From assembly GCA_033182465.1 (NCBI GenBank), contig CP137319.1, forward strand, positions 868,001 through 932,000: a DNA stretch of 64,000 nucleotides. The letters run 5' to 3'. Shown here piece by piece: positions 1-12,600 of the stretch; the first letter of the stretch is position 1; each line of letters starts with the position of its first letter. Origin of the DNA: Sanghuangporus weigelae (taxonomy: Eukaryota; Basidiomycota; Agaricomycetes; Hymenochaetales; Hymenochaetaceae). Made by a program: the position numbers and the translations under genes. Below the pieces are notes generated by a model. It saw nothing but the letters and a program-made list of their open reading frames with translations. It did no database searches and was not told the origin of the DNA.

Positions 1-1921
1 TTTGCAGTACGATATTAAACAACAAGCTCTAAAGCTCACGGCGAACAGTATGTACGGATGCCTTGGGTTTGAGTATTCAAGGTTCTATGCTCGACCACTT
101 GCCGCCCTTACGACGTTCAAGGGACGTGAGATTCTTACCCATACCCGTGAACTTGCTGAGAGTCTTCAGCTCGACGTGCGTACTGCCTCTCCGATGTTCC
201 GATTCTTTCTTTGCTAAACCGTATATGCTAGGTTGTCTACGGTGACACGGACTCTGTCTTCGTCAACTCTAATGCCACGGACTTCGTTGAAGCTCTCAAG
301 GTCGCGTCTGAATTCAAGAAGCAGGTCAACGAGCAATACAAGCTCCTAGAAATTGATCTCGATGGCGTCTTTAAACGGCTGCTTCTACTACAGAAGAAGA
401 AGTACGCAGCACTTAAGATGGAGGACGCTACTAGAACTTCTGTTGAAGTGAAGGGGTTGGACATGAAGCGTCGAGAGTACTGCATGTTGTCAAAGGATGC
501 ATCTCAGTAAGTTTGATAGTGTTTCCAGACTGAGTTTGAAGTAACGTCTTGCAGATACCTACTAGACAAAATTCTGTCCGGTGAAGCTACCGAGACCGTT
601 GTCGAGCAGATCCATGAGTATCTTTCAAAACTCGGGGAAGATGTACGCAGCGGAAAGATAGGATTAGACAAGTTTATCATTTTCAAGGTAAGAAAAACGT
701 ACCAGCTTCAAAGTCAGCGTGATCGCTCATAGTCTATTCTAGCGTCTCGGTAAGAATCCAGAAGACTACCCCGACGCAAAGAGCCAACCGCATGTCACTG
801 TCGCTCTTCGCATGAAGTCGAAGGGTCAGTCAGCAAGAGCAGGCGATGTCATTCCGTATATTTTCTGTCTCAGCGATAGTGGCGAATCGAACAAGTCTGG
901 CCAAGCGGATAAGGCTCATCATCCTGACGAGTTGAGGAGGTCGAACGGGGTTTCTCAAATTGGTAAGCTTTAAGGACCCTTCAATCAGAATTGAGCTGAC
1001 TCGTTCTTGTCAGACTTCGAGTATTACCTCTCTCAGCAAATTCTCCCGCCCATCGAACGACTCTGCGAGCCTATCGAAGGTACTGACAGAGCACGTCTGG
1101 CAGAGTGCCTCGGTCTTGATCCTGGCCGGTTCCGCTCATATGTCGGAGGCGATTCAGAAGAACGGGCATTTGGTACCCTGGAATCGCAAATGCCTGATAG
1201 TGTGCGATTCAAAGACTGTGATCCATTGACGTTCCGGTGCAGGAAGTGTAGTGGTGAGATGCCGTTTACTCATATTTCTCGTCGGGATGTGAGTATAGAT
1301 TCGTCGTTTCCTTAATACTATCTCTGATACCAAACTTCACGACGTGCAGACCTCTATACTCCACACGAGTGGACCGATCTGTGCGGGTTGCCAGGCACCA
1401 TTGAACCCAGCAAGCATGCAAGTGCAACTCGAGAACCAGATTAGAGAACATATCAGTAGATACTACGAAGGCTGGACTGTTTGTGACGACGCAACATGTC
1501 GAAACCGTACACGCATGATGGGTGTCTATGGAAGACGTTGTTTGAAGCGTGGTTGCAAAGGCGCTGTTGCATTCGAGGTATATCATTTGCCCTGTGGCGT
1601 GTTTTATAGAGTTTCACTGAGTTACCTAACCCCTAGTACTCGGACAATCAGTTGTACACTCAACTGATGTACTATGCGAACCTTCTCGATGTTGAGAAGG
1701 TAAGGGAGGCTTCAAAGAGTAGTCCCCAGAAGAGTACGTAGCTAGCATTGTTCTTCAATAGGAGGGTTCTAATCATAAAATCGACAGGTACAATTGAAGC
1801 AGCTCTGCAGCAGAATCACACTCTTTTGAAAGACTTGCACGGCGTCGTGCAGAAGTATTTGTCCCAGTGCGGTAGGAGATACGTAGATTTGGGCAGTTTG
1901 TTTTCGTTCATGAAGGTGTAG
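1..1921 (+). CDS. POL1: DNA polymerase alpha catalytic subunit, 3' part (partial)
   Basis: Catalytic subunit of the replicative polymerase alpha-primase complex in the nucleus; it extends RNA primers. The 5' part lies outside the window. The first exon (to 175) carries family-B motif B ([13 protein letters not shown]). The next (232-506) carries motif C (YGDTDSV) and the KKKY motif ([11 protein letters not shown]). The C-terminal zinc module is visible as CRKC...CAGC (about 1243-1400) and CDDATC...CLKRGC (about 1485-1560). Introns inferred from GT-AG borders and frame: 176-231, 507-554, 688-742, 963-1013, 1289-1349, 1578-1636 and 1734-1787. The protein ends FMKV at 1921. The sequence ttgcag at positions 2-7 could be an intron acceptor or could encode LQ. 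Identity is firm because motif spacing and the C-terminal zinc fingers match Pol alpha rather than delta or zeta. Confidence 0.95.
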
Positions 1922-2098
1922 GATTTTAGAGTGCTTGTATTGTCTCGCTAATGCTTTGCTTGCTGTCCTTGTAATAGTCAATGCATTTATTTGTAATGTT
2001 CCCCTCTGCGATCAAATAACAGCATGGATTAGCTCCGTGCTACTGTGCGATATTAATTAAAAGAACTCACATGGGTGAATCTACATGAAAGCGTCGAA

Positions 2099-2863
2099 TT
2101 ATTGTGGGAGGACCGTCCCGTATTTTCTACGATAATAGACCAAGGGTAGAACATCGTTCTTCGAAGCAAGAGCTTCAACATTCTCTACTCGAGCAACGCG
2201 AGAAATAAACAACTCGGAAATCACGCCTCTCGAGACATCCGCATTCTCATCGCAAAGATTATGCAAGGGCATGCACGATATGAGCTCGCACGAGAGAGCA
2301 CCTAACGCGCCTGCGAGGATCGGTAAACCCTCAGCAGAGAGGGTATGAGGTATTATTCGGAATGGCTCTGGGAAGAGGTCGGCGCGAGCGAAGTGATGAG
2401 CGGTATCTGCTTGTTTGCTCGAGAGGAGATTGATTACGAGGTTCGGTGTCCGGGCTTGCGAGGCGCGGTCTTGCGTCATGCGCTCCTTCAGCGACGTTGC
2501 CATTCGCGAGGGAATGCGGAGGGAGAATGCGACGAGTGGGTCTGGATTGAGCGCAATGGAGGTGAATGAGGATAGCGTTGCGCCGTGGAATCTTTTATGA
2601 TGCGGTCGTTCGTCTCGGGATCGTGTTTCTTCACCCTCGTCCGAGGCGCCATCGAATGGATAGAATGAGGTAACGACAGCTACAGGTTGAGCGGTCTCGC
2701 GTAATAGTCGGCGCAAAGCGTCCTTTGTATCGTCCCTTGTCGAGGACATACACCGCTGTGGACGCCATGTTCTAGTGTAGATAAATTCACGCGCTCGACA
2801 ATGAGCGAGCGCAAGCATGGCGTACGCGGCGACGAGAAAGGCGACGATTCGCGTTTTCAACAT
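2099..2863 (-). CDS. Flavin reductase-like domain protein (FMN-binding split barrel)
   Basis: Single-exon protein of 254 residues. The core from FHGATLSSFTSIALNPDP through LVAFSL and LVINLLS to the later glycine/leucine-rich part is typical of the flavin reductase-like split barrel, which binds FMN and reduces flavin with NAD(P)H. The electron acceptor cannot be read from sequence. The first about 40 residues are hydrophobic, then rich in Arg and Ser, and end at a second possible start (MSSTRDD). The protein could be mitochondrial or membrane-anchored if the first Met is used, or soluble if the second is used. It lies head to head with the uL23m gene, so they probably share a very short promoter. 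Confidence 0.75.
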   Translation of the reverse strand: MLKTRIVAFLVAAYAMLALAHCRAREFIYTRTWRPQRCMSSTRDDTKDALRRLLRETAQPVAVVTSFYPFDGASDEGEETRSRDERPHHKRFHGATLSSFTSIALNPDPLVAFSLRIPSRMATSLKERMTQDRASQARTPNLVINLLSSKQADTAHHFARADLFPEPFRIIPHTLSAEGLPILAGALGALSCELISCMPLHNLCDENADVSRGVISELFISRVARVENVEALASKNDVLPLVYYRRKYGTVLPQ

Positions 2864-2954
2864 CCTAATATAGTAAAAATGATTGACGCTTGGATTGTAT
2901 CAGACTTTGTCGATCTTCTCTTTTGCTCAAACTGTGACTAGCAGCCTCACCATC

Positions 2955-3839
2955 ATGTCTATGACTATGGCATCCTGGTCAAGAGTTTCGCTTGTGTTGC
3001 GAGGCATAAGACGAACTTATGCAACAATCTCGTCCGATTCTGCTGCCGAGCTCGCGCAAGCAGCGTCCGCACCCTTAAAAATCAAAGAACGACGCGAGGA
3101 AACCGTGAAAGATTTCGCTCGTACACCACCAGAGGAACGCCGTCTCACGCTCGAAGAAAAACGGCGGCTGGTGCGTCCCCCCGTGCGTACCAAGTACGAA
3201 CGAAGTCGACTGCGCGGCGTGCGCGTCATGCGTCGGGCGGATGGGAGTATAGGAGAGCAAATCGTCGGGCAAAGAATCTACCTCCCCAATATCATCTTCA
3301 CTATGATTCCGAACCACACGCCTCCGGGTAGGCCTTACAATCCGTACGAAGCGACGTTCTACATCTCGAACTACCTTACCAAGACGGACGTGCGTTCGTA
3401 CCTACACGCGATCTACGGCGTCGAGTGCACGTACATCCGAACGGACAACTACTTCATGCCGATGAAACACCGCAAAGGCGTCGCTATCGGTCGAATGGCG
3501 AACAAGGGAAACAAGAAGACCCACAAACGCGCCGTCGTCGGTCTCAAAGAGCCGTTTTACTATCCGCAAATGGTAGAAGACATGAATGGCAAGGACCGCT
3601 GGCTCCGAGAAAACGCGATCGAGGATACGTTCCGTATAAAAGCATTGGAAGAAGCGCAGAAGGCGGTCAGCGTCAAGTCCACTACGGGCACGAGGGAAAA
3701 TAATATCTCGGCTCTTGCGCAGCAATGGGACTCGCGTAAGAAGATCATTCGGAGGCTGTGGGAGCGCAGGGAAGAGAGGGAGAGGGCCACGCGCGATTTG
3801 GCGCGGCAGTTGCAAGAAGCTCGGGAAGTAGAAAAGTAG
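2955..3839 (+). CDS. MRP20: Mitochondrial large-subunit ribosomal protein uL23m
   Basis: Structural protein of the mitochondrial 54S ribosomal subunit near the exit tunnel. One uninterrupted exon. The uL23 core is visible as YLPNIIFTMIPNH, then NPYEATFYISNYLTKTDVRSY and a basic stretch (GRMANKGNKKTHKRAVVGLK). An Arg- and Ser-rich presequence precedes it, and a long charged C-terminal extension (EEAQKAVSV onward) is usual for fungal uL23m. The frame is open from 2883, but I chose 2955 (MSMTMASW) because an earlier start would leave only 19 bp to the divergent flavin reductase gene; 2961 and 2967 are also possible. The stop is at 3837-3839. Confidence 0.85.
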   Translation: MSMTMASWSRVSLVLRGIRRTYATISSDSAAELAQAASAPLKIKERREETVKDFARTPPEERRLTLEEKRRLVRPPVRTKYERSRLRGVRVMRRADGSIGEQIVGQRIYLPNIIFTMIPNHTPPGRPYNPYEATFYISNYLTKTDVRSYLHAIYGVECTYIRTDNYFMPMKHRKGVAIGRMANKGNKKTHKRAVVGLKEPFYYPQMVEDMNGKDRWLRENAIEDTFRIKALEEAQKAVSVKSTTGTRENNISALAQQWDSRKKIIRRLWERREERERATRDLARQLQEAREVEK

Positions 3840-4561
3840 TTCTATCTCCCGATGTACGTTTTCACAACTATACGAATTCGATAATCTCCTCTTCCAGACG
3901 ATGGATCTTTGGAGTGCAATTGTATTCGATATTCAATAGCAGAGCTAAGGCATCTACAAACTTGCGGTCGTCATGAAATTGACATATTTCGCTGTAGACT
4001 TTGGGGAAGGAGGCATAAACATTCACTTGTAAGAGCTACATGTCGGTTCTGTTTTAAGTAAGCGTTCATAAGTTGCTAATGCTAACTAAATAGGAGATTA
4101 AGTCGATGGAGTTAATCTTTACCATGATGGCCGGATAAAAGCAGAGAAAACATCTATTGCAAGGGTCAAACTCGAAGTCTGCGCCTCTTCATGAGGTCTT
4201 TGGCTTGCAAGTCCGTTCGTTATTGCGGTCTTTGCAGAGACTCGTTCATCAAAAGCGACTCGGAAACGAGAAACTCTCGAGAAGGCCAATACTGAGCCAG
4301 GATTCTTAGTCGAATCGCCGTCAGTGACCATTCTTGCTCGTAAGCAAATGAAACGGAATACCGGAAGTCCAGGACGGATCATCACCGAAGGCGGGAGCTG
4401 AGGTCTGCATTAATATCCCAAAGGCAATCAATATCGGAACGTAGTATTTGTATAAGAACACTCACGGCATCACGCAGTTTACTGTAGGAGACTTCTATGG
4501 CTCACGCAAGCATGTAGGTTGTGTACCATCACACCTCTGTATCGAATGGAATCGATCAACT
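3840..4561. other. Intergenic stretch, possible terminal exon of the orphan on the minus strand
   Basis: No confident gene. On the minus strand an acceptor-like TTAATGCAG near 4408-4416 is followed by an open frame reading TSAPAFGDDPSWTSG and stopping near 4330. It could be a last exon of the proline-rich gene, but I cannot show the join. Confidence 0.3.
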
Positions 4562-5524
4562 TCACTCGTCAATAAAAGGCAAACGGAACAACCGAACCTT
4601 ATGACAACGACGACAATTCTTGCATGGTCGATTCTTATCGTTACGGACCACTCGCGCACGACGTCTCTGGGGACCTGTTGCTGCAACGACGCCGCCTTCG
4701 GTCTCTGTTCTGAGTCGCCTTTCGTCAGCTGCGCTGATCGCTTCGAAGTTGCCCGGGTCGGCCTTCCTTTTATCAGCGTTGACAAAGCCGTTTTGAGTGG
4801 TCCCTATCTCTTCTGACTGATTCTGCTCAAGCGTTGGCGTTGGCTGCACCTGTGTCCTCCACTGATGAACACGTTGTACTGCTTCATTCCTTATTGCCTT
4901 TTTCATCGGATCTTGTAACCGAGTATCATATTCACCTTTTGGCTCCTCTCCTTCTTTGAAGGCTCCGACTGGAGCGTTACAAGGGAGAAGAAAAGTGGGT
5001 CCTTCTATCTGAAGTACTTCTTGGTTAACCGTCTCATTGACTGTACCCATGGACTGGAGTGGTTGAGCGGACTGAGCAGCATAGAAATTGTTTTCGGGAG
5101 CGACAGGTGCAGGAACAGGATCCGTCCTCGGAGGTGGAACTGATGGCACTGGTGGCTGAGTATAGTCATTCCTCCAAGTTTGGTCAAAGGGCTGAGACTG
5201 AACGTCTGCGTTTGGGAATCCACGACGAGTATTGGCGCGGGCAGCGTAGAAATTTGGATAACACGTTAGGCACGGGCCATGTCGGCAGATGAGTTCTCCG
5301 TTATAAAGCTCGAAGAAATGGAGTGGTAGTCTATGAACCTCGTTCAGAATCTGATCAGCACGAATCCGAGTGCCCACGAAGCGTGGTGGTGGAGGCAACT
5401 GGTAATAAGCAAAAGAAGACGTTTGAGGGACATATGTCGGGAAGTCGCCCGGAGCACGAGGGGCCTCTGGATAAGGAGTTGTCGGATTCGGCTCGAAGCT
5501 CGGTTGTTGATTTATCGAGTACAT
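4562..5524 (-). CDS. Proline-rich hypothetical protein with C-terminal Cys cluster
   Basis: I do not recognise the family. The open frame gives 320 residues. The N-terminal third is rich in Pro, Tyr and Gln. Residues about 50-95 are more ordered and contain RADQILNEVHRLPLHFFELY and CRHGPCLTCYPNFY. A disordered Pro/Gln region follows, then a basic C-terminus ending in CKNCRRCHK, a pattern of closely spaced Cys that might bind metal. Upstream on the same strand, 5743 down to about 5677 offers a possible first exon (MEGAVVPGFSDSN) followed by a GTGAGT donor. However, its phase does not join cleanly to the frame above, so the start at 5524 is provisional. A further 3' exon is possible. Confidence 0.5.
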   Translation of the reverse strand: MYSINQQPSFEPNPTTPYPEAPRAPGDFPTYVPQTSSFAYYQLPPPPRFVGTRIRADQILNEVHRLPLHFFELYNGELICRHGPCLTCYPNFYAARANTRRGFPNADVQSQPFDQTWRNDYTQPPVPSVPPPRTDPVPAPVAPENNFYAAQSAQPLQSMGTVNETVNQEVLQIEGPTFLLPCNAPVGAFKEGEEPKGEYDTRLQDPMKKAIRNEAVQRVHQWRTQVQPTPTLEQNQSEEIGTTQNGFVNADKRKADPGNFEAISAADERRLRTETEGGVVAATGPQRRRARVVRNDKNRPCKNCRRCHKVRLFRLPFIDE

Positions 5525-5934
5525 ATCGAGGGCGAGTGGTATTAGCTTATGACCTAGTGGATTCTCTACTCAGGTACACGGTATATGAAATATGAAAACG
5601 CTTCAGTAAAAGCAAGCAAATTGTATGTGTATTGAGTACTTTCTCCTGGTGGATGAATTGTGAGAGACGTACTCACTGTGTATCCTGAGGGTCGTGGTGG
5701 TAATGGTTGGAGTCAGAAAAGCCTGGCACAACTGCGCCCTCCATAGCTTTCACGTATCGGAACCGTAATTCTTAAAGCGGAGTCTGAATCAGCGGGCATC
5801 CGCCTCCAAATGCGGCAACCGCCATTCCTGCTAAAAATATCCATGATATCGTGATATTGATGTGTAGATTAAATATTGAATACACAATAAACCTCCAACA
5901 ATGTCTGGTATAACTATTTGAGCAACAAAGCCTG
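5525..5934. other. Upstream region of the proline-rich gene and 3' flank of the zinc transporter
   Basis: Holds the possible non-joining first exon at about 5677-5743 (minus strand) and otherwise AT-rich sequence with no gene I can support. Confidence 0.4.
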
Positions 5935-8900
5935 CTAGCTTTGAGAGCCCTCGACCTGGATGGACAATTCCTCCAAGCCTCTGATCCTATTCCGCAGGAT
6001 GGTGTCTACGCGTTCCACGACACGATCGACTGGCGCATATGCCCGTTTCGTCGAAGAAAGCACAGTGCTAGGGTCGGGTGATAGGTCTGCTTTTTCCAGT
6101 TGGATGTGAATGGAACCGATTAGGCTCGTGGAGTCCTTCGGCCAAAAGCGTGGTGTGGAATAGGACGCTAGACCATTGATCATTGGAAGCTAGTGCATTG
6201 TCTTAGCAGAACGCTTATAACCAAAGGAAGATGAGGACACACCTCTGCAAGAGCTTGTTCGATGCTATCTTCCCGCTCCGATACATCAAGGCAGAGGACT
6301 TTCCCACTGTCTATTACAAGCGGGACAACACTGACAACAATGAGCACGGCGATAAATAGCGAGGCGATGGGATCGAAGCCGGTCCAGCCATAAAACTGGA
6401 TTAGCAATGTTGAGATAATAACGCCTACGGATCCAAGAGTATCCTGGGAAAACATGTCAAAAGATGTTGAACACGGCGATTCATCAAGGTACTCACAGCC
6501 ATGACATGTAAGAAAACGCCTCGCATATTATGGCTATGTCCTTCATGATCACCGCCATGACTATGACTATGATCGTGCAAGTTTGGTATATGCGCTCCGT
6601 GAGAGTGATCATGGTGTTGCTCATAGTGTGCATCATGCCCGAATTGATAACTCGGTGTTAACGGAGACATAGGATTGTTATCAGAACCTGTTGGAGAACC
6701 AAGGCCAGGAACAGGTAGGACACTTGGTGTACGCGTGTGACGCGCCGTATCTGGTACATTCGGTAGCAAGTGGCCGTGGTCAAGAGGAGAATCAAATTGA
6801 GGGCTTTGTGGTATATGCAGTGACACGGAGCGGGTATGGAAACGCGTCGTAGACGGCGGGGCAGAAGACGGGACACTGAGCCCGTTCACCTGCGGAACGT
6901 GTAACTGCCCGCCCTCGTGATGAATGAAGGAAGATAAAGCTGGTGAGGCGTGCTGCATAGTGTGTCCATGGCTGTGCCCGTGGTGATCGTCGTGACCATG
7001 ATGGTGTTCTCCTGTGCATAATTCTGGAGTATGAAATATTTCAGGAGAGTTGCCAGGTGAATGACTATGACTATGCGCATGATCATGGCCATGGTGATCA
7101 TTTTCAGAATGCGACACGCGCAATACCGGGGAGTGAGAGTGACTGTGTCCATGAGAACTCGACTCTCCACCGTGCGAGTGGCCATGCGAGTGTGAATGTC
7201 CCTACAAGGAATAGCTCAGTCTGTAGTTATAAAGACACGAGATGCATCAGGCATACATGATGATGACCTCCCATAGCAAACATTCCAAACAAGTTCACCA
7301 GAAGTCCTAGAGTACTAACCAAGAGCAACTGACTTGTGTTCATTTCGGGTGGATCGATTCTGGTAGACATTCCAAAATGAGTTATTAACGTGCTGCATCA
7401 AAAAAGTTTACTGACATGCGCTGAACAGCTTCAAAGACAATGAATATGGATATAAGGATAAGGAAGACACCATTTGCAAAACCGGACAGTGTCTCTATCC
7501 TTCCGTAACTGCGATGCGCCCCAGTCAGCCATGGAACTTCGGTGAGAAGGAAGATGCTTACCCATAAGTGAACCGTTCGTTTGGAGGCCATGTCGCCATA
7601 ACAGAAGCGAAGAGTCCCATTCCGATTGCCATGCAGTCAAATGCCATATGGATTGCTGAGAAATGCTGGGTCGAACACGGAAGAGAGTAAACGGGATCTT
7701 GAAGGGCTTACCATCAGAAATAAGCCCCAGGCTGTTCGTCCAAACACCATAGAGCATCTGGACGAGCATGTATGCAAGATTGAGCACGAGGAAATAGAAT
7801 ATCTTTCTTGACTCAGGGTTGGCCAGGACAGTCTTTAGGTACGCCTTAGCCAAACGAATCGTCGGTGTTCGAGGCGGACCAGCAAAAGATTGCGTGTCAT
7901 CCGGTGCAGATCCTTTTAATCGTACATCAATTCAGTGAATTGTAGTTCATCGCTCAGAAAAATCTACCATAGAAAAGCAGGACGCCGACAAAACAGTCCG
8001 TCAAGGAAGGTATGTGCGAGAATGCCAAAGGCCCAAGGATTAACGCCGCTATTGACGTGCTCGTATATGACATCGAGAAGTGCTTGGCTGGAAACGAAAG
8101 AGTACGAACACGTTCTCGAGTGTCCGGCACTAGATACAGGATAGAGTAGGCAAGCACAGGCAAAACTGCGAGGGAAAGCAGTGGCGGAGCAGGCGTATCT
8201 GGCGAGTGATACTTGAAGGGCTGAGCAATTTACTGATCGTGAGATGAGATCAAATGCGAACACATACCACTAGACTCTTAAAGAGATAAAATGGAAGAGC
8301 AATGATTGTTGCTCCTAGTATACAGGCCATGTTTACAGCCTTTGATCCCAAAGATGGGACAAGGACACCTTGGATCTGCTCGAGGCCAACCGTAGAAAGA
8401 CCGTACAACACGATGACCACATAACCTGGAATGACTCCTTTGATATTTGACAGCGTGAAACGCATGTCTGAAAGAAAAGACAACAGGAACGCAGCTATAA
8501 CTGCAGCCGTTTTGCGCACCTGTGACCAAGCTTTAATCATCGAAATAGCAATCATGATGTAGTCTATGAATATGCAACTTACAGAATCGCGTTGTATGAC
8601 TGCATCAATCCAGAAAGAAGCGAAATGAGAGAACAATACGACTCTATCATAAAGGATCAGCCTGATATGATTAAACTTAGGGAAAAGGGTACCTTATTGC
8701 AGATATTCTGTATAGAGCTGTGAGCAAACAGGCTTGCTGAACGAAAAGCATCAAGGATGCTATTCCGAGGACGGGCCACTGCTCGGATTCAGCAAGTTTT
8801 CAATACTAACAATTTCAACACTCACCTCAATCTTGGCATTCGATCTCCTGCTAAACTCCTGCGTCATCGCTTCCCATGCCAGGACAGCAAGTCCACCAAA

Positions 8901-9162
8901 TGCAAGGACTCGAATGAGGACCCAGAAAACACCGAGATGTAATTCATCCGCCAACAACCAATCCTTTCCGGCATCGAGGGAGGCTACGAGAAGAACATCT
9001 GATAGGACCAGACGTGATAATAGGGGGATAGGGAGGCTGCAATTAGGAAGAGTGAGAAGTCAAGACGGTGTTGCTAAATTGGAGCCGGACTTACGACGCG
9101 GAAGATACGCGAGACGGGTTGAGCGCGATTTTCGAACGCGTCTTTGAGCTTGGTGCCGGCAT
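5935..9162 (-). CDS. MSC2: Msc2-like zinc transporter (cation diffusion facilitator)
   Basis: Membrane Zn2+/H+ exchanger; yeast Msc2 and animal ZnT5 supply zinc to the ER and early secretory pathway. About 13 exons were traced by GT-AG borders in consistent frame, giving roughly 870 residues. It starts at 9162 (MPAPSSKTRSKIAL, first exon 9095-9162). The N-terminal half is a string of hydrophobic segments (such as LPIPLLSRLVLSDVLLVASL and WPVLGIASLMLFVQ), as in Msc2/ZnT5. The CDF core starts at about 7850 with NLAYMLVQMLYGVWTNSLGL. Both zinc-site motifs are present: HMAFD in the second core helix and HVMAD in the fifth, the latter split by an intron. A very long His-rich cytosolic loop (about 6501-7200) with many HGHSH-type runs sits between helices 4 and 5. 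The C-terminal domain ends VEGSQS. The neighbouring TF1 and histidine-repeat genes suggest a possible metal theme. Confidence 0.9.
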
Positions 9163-9690
9163 ATTTTGTGATCTATGAAGTTAGCAAAGTAAATATAGCA
9201 TTTCCTGCACTTTTGAGCTGATTCTAAATGGTCGACACTCGACAACAAGGACACTAGGAAGTGCCAAGTAAGGAAACGTGATCATCGATCGTCGGCAAAT
9301 CTGGGGTTCTCGAAAAAGGGATCGACGCTAGATCGACGCGTCGGTCCCGGACACATTTTTCTGACTCGAAGGTGGTGTATTCTGGCTTGTTCAGATTTCA
9401 GAACTACGTTTCCCCCATGATTCAGAATCAGCATTCCATACTGCGCATCACAGGCAGGCCATAAAACATTTCCACTACATATCTTCATCGAACTTACTTC
9501 CCCCACCCCTCTCAAGAAAGTTCAAAGCATGTAAACCGGATGGTATTGCGAGACGAAAGCGTACGTGGTAATACATCAATTTATCTAAGCAGGCCAAAGC
9601 AGTCTTCACTAAAGTTCATAAAGCGGAATAAAATACAGCGCAGAACCTGGGACCATCAAGAAACACGAACGCGCACATTCAAAGTCCTTG
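9163..9690. other. Intergenic: zinc transporter promoter and TF1 3' flank
   Basis: No supported gene. It contains the upstream sequence of the zinc transporter (minus strand) and the 3' untranslated region of TF1. Confidence 0.5.
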
Positions 9691-12600
9691 TCAACCATTC
9701 GTGTACTGCGCCTCCCAATTGTTCCAGGCGCTGTTGATATCAACATCCTGCGGAGAGATCATCTCCTGGCTACCTGATCCGTATGCTTGTTGTGCGTACA
9801 TGTTTTGCAAACCGGTCATGTCGTAGTAAGCACTCATTCCGAACTGATCTGGGTTGATGACGCCTGGGTTGTAAGCACCGCCCATCACGCCTTCCATGCC
9901 TTCCATAGCAAGACCCGGTCCAACTTGCACACCATTCCCAAAACCACTTCCTTGTGCCATACCGATTGGAGAGTACACCGACAGTGAAGGGTCGTTCTGC
10001 CACTGCGCCTGGGCCTGAGCATGCATCTGGGCCTGCAAATGAGTATGTGTCTGTGACTGAGCAAGCATTTGTTCAGGCGGTAGATTCGCAGGTCCGAAAA
10101 GAGCCATCTCAGGGGATTGGCTATAACTGGAGATCGGGCTTGGCTCCATAGGTGAAACAAATTGCTGATGGTGTTGCAGCTGATTAGGGTTACCATAGAA
10201 CGAGGTCTGGAGCTGCGACGGTCCGACGGGAGAAGTAGGTGATGCTGGCGTCTGTGGTGGAGGTGAGTTATAAGTAGCTGCAGGACTTGATGCAGGAGAG
10301 CGTGAGCCACGTGCAGAAGAGGGTGATTGAGGTTTTTTGGCCACGAGACGCGTCTTCCCGCCGAGTGTTGCAAGCTCGTCTTCGTTCTTTGGGACCACTT
10401 CCTGAGATGGCTCGCGCTTTGGAATATTGGTAATTTCTCTAGTATGATTTTGATACTCATCCATCGCGGCGTGCGCCCGGTCCCTCAATTTCTTCAAAAC
10501 GGGCTGAGAAATACGTTAGTACTAGTCTTTAAGTCGGATATGGGATAACAACGTACGAGAACTCTCTCCACGCGAGCCTTTTCTCCAAGTTGCGAGAATA
10601 AATCATACGCTTGATCCAGGTCTCTCAAAGCAGACTTTGCCAAAGCCATTCCTGGACATTTCGTCGGTATAGACCCTAATACGATCTAGAATATGACTAC
10701 GTCAGAAAGACTGTCCGGGTCTGGTCGAGGCCGTAGGGCAACATACGGCACATGAAAAGACGTGCGTAAACAAAAACCAGTTCCTCTCTGTCAGCTGACG
10801 ATACTGAATCCATAGGTTCTTAACCAGCTTGACGAAGAACGATGCGCTCTCGTGTGCTCGCAAAACCGAATGCCCATATCTCCCACTTAGCGGATCGATG
10901 GGATTGTCACTCATAGCCTTTGCGAAGAAGCCTCGATGCATGTAGAGCAGCGCTGAAATGCATCAATGATCACTGCTTCTGCTATAAGTGGGAACAAACA
11001 CCCGGGGCACTCACTAACTTCCTTGATTGCAAGGATAATATGCCGTTGCATCGTCAAAGACATCGATGGTTGCTTTCCTCCTATCGTGTACATTGATGCA
11101 CCTCCGAATCCGGGTACCTGCAATGAAGGAGGAATGTAATAAGAGCGGACACGCTTATCGAGTTCTGTGACGGTAGCGTAAGATGGCGTCCGAGCACCGA
11201 ACACCTGATCATGCACGACACTGAGGCACTCCGATGAGAATCGGTGTTTCCAGGCGCCAACTGCGTTCAGAATTTTGTTCATCAGATGCAAAATTGGTGA
11301 ACAGAGCTGCAAATGCACTGACAGGACATTTCGATATTTCCAGCTATATCTTTTGTAGTTTCGTGAGCCATTTTGCTGTCGATGTGCGCCATAGCAAGCG
11401 AAGGAGGACGTCCGTACGTTAGACTCTGCGAAAATCCGTCACTTGACGCTTGATAGAGCTTTCCAAAAGGCTTCATACCTGCCAAGAATCATACACGTAA
11501 ATCTCCCAAAACAATTCACGACGCAACTTCGTCTCCTCCGGGGAGAGCTTCCATCGAGTGCTATCACGGTCTATTCATTCTCAATAATGCTTCTGATTTC
11601 ATTTCATTCACTTCTGATGGACTTACGGAGACCAATCTGAAATTTAGAGATATATCAGCAAATATTGAAACGTATAAGGGTTGCGGACGCACACTTTGAG
11701 CTAGCTTGATTACAGTTCCCATCAGCGTCCATCTTTGCGAATCAACATCGTTCAGAAACATGTAGTGGCACATGATTAGCTATCATGTCATCATCAGTAT
11801 GTGAAGAAAAGATATAAAAGCAGCGAGTCTTACCAGCGCCTGAATTGCCGGTACGCTCGGATCTTCCAGTATCGTGTCAAGGCTGAGTGCCGCCTTCGAG
11901 AGCTGAAAGTACCGCACTGCTGCCGGATCATGCGAAGACCTTTTCAGGTCGACGAGGATTCCGACAGCGAGAACGATGTACAGGAGTGCGAGGCGGTGGC
12001 TCTCAAACGAGCCTGAGTCGCGGTCTGTCTCCGTATCGATCGGCGATTCAGCAGTCGCGTACGGATACACACGGGCGAAAATTAGCTGATCAAATTGATC
12101 CTTTGAGATTGGATGGTACATCCAAGCGCCATTGGCGAAATAAATGTCCGTGAGCTCTCGCGCAGTAGGTGCATCTGGCAACGCAGCAAGGAGAGTTGAA
12201 CGGAGGTCATCGGCAGCTGCCTGACTGAGTGACGGCGAAAAAGGAAAGGCGTGACTGAGCCATGCCATGTCCGCGGGTAGCGCAATCTCGTGAGGCTCTT
12301 CGCCTTCTGAATCGTCACTCTCTTCGTTCTGAGAATTTCATTTCATTTATTTGAAAAATGTAAAGTAATTAGTCAGATTCAAGGCGCAATTCGCTTCAGG
12401 GTCGAGAAGCAGGATGCACACCTTGAGAAGGTACTGGAAGAAGAAACTTGTTATTCTCTTTTCAATCGGAGAAAGTACAAAATATAGACTGACCCAAGCG
12501 TTGGCGGTCGTGCCGAAGAAATTTGCTTTACCGCTAGGGGAGATTGACCTTAAAGCTCCAGGTTAGGACACTGCCACACATAGCATAAAAATCAGTAATT

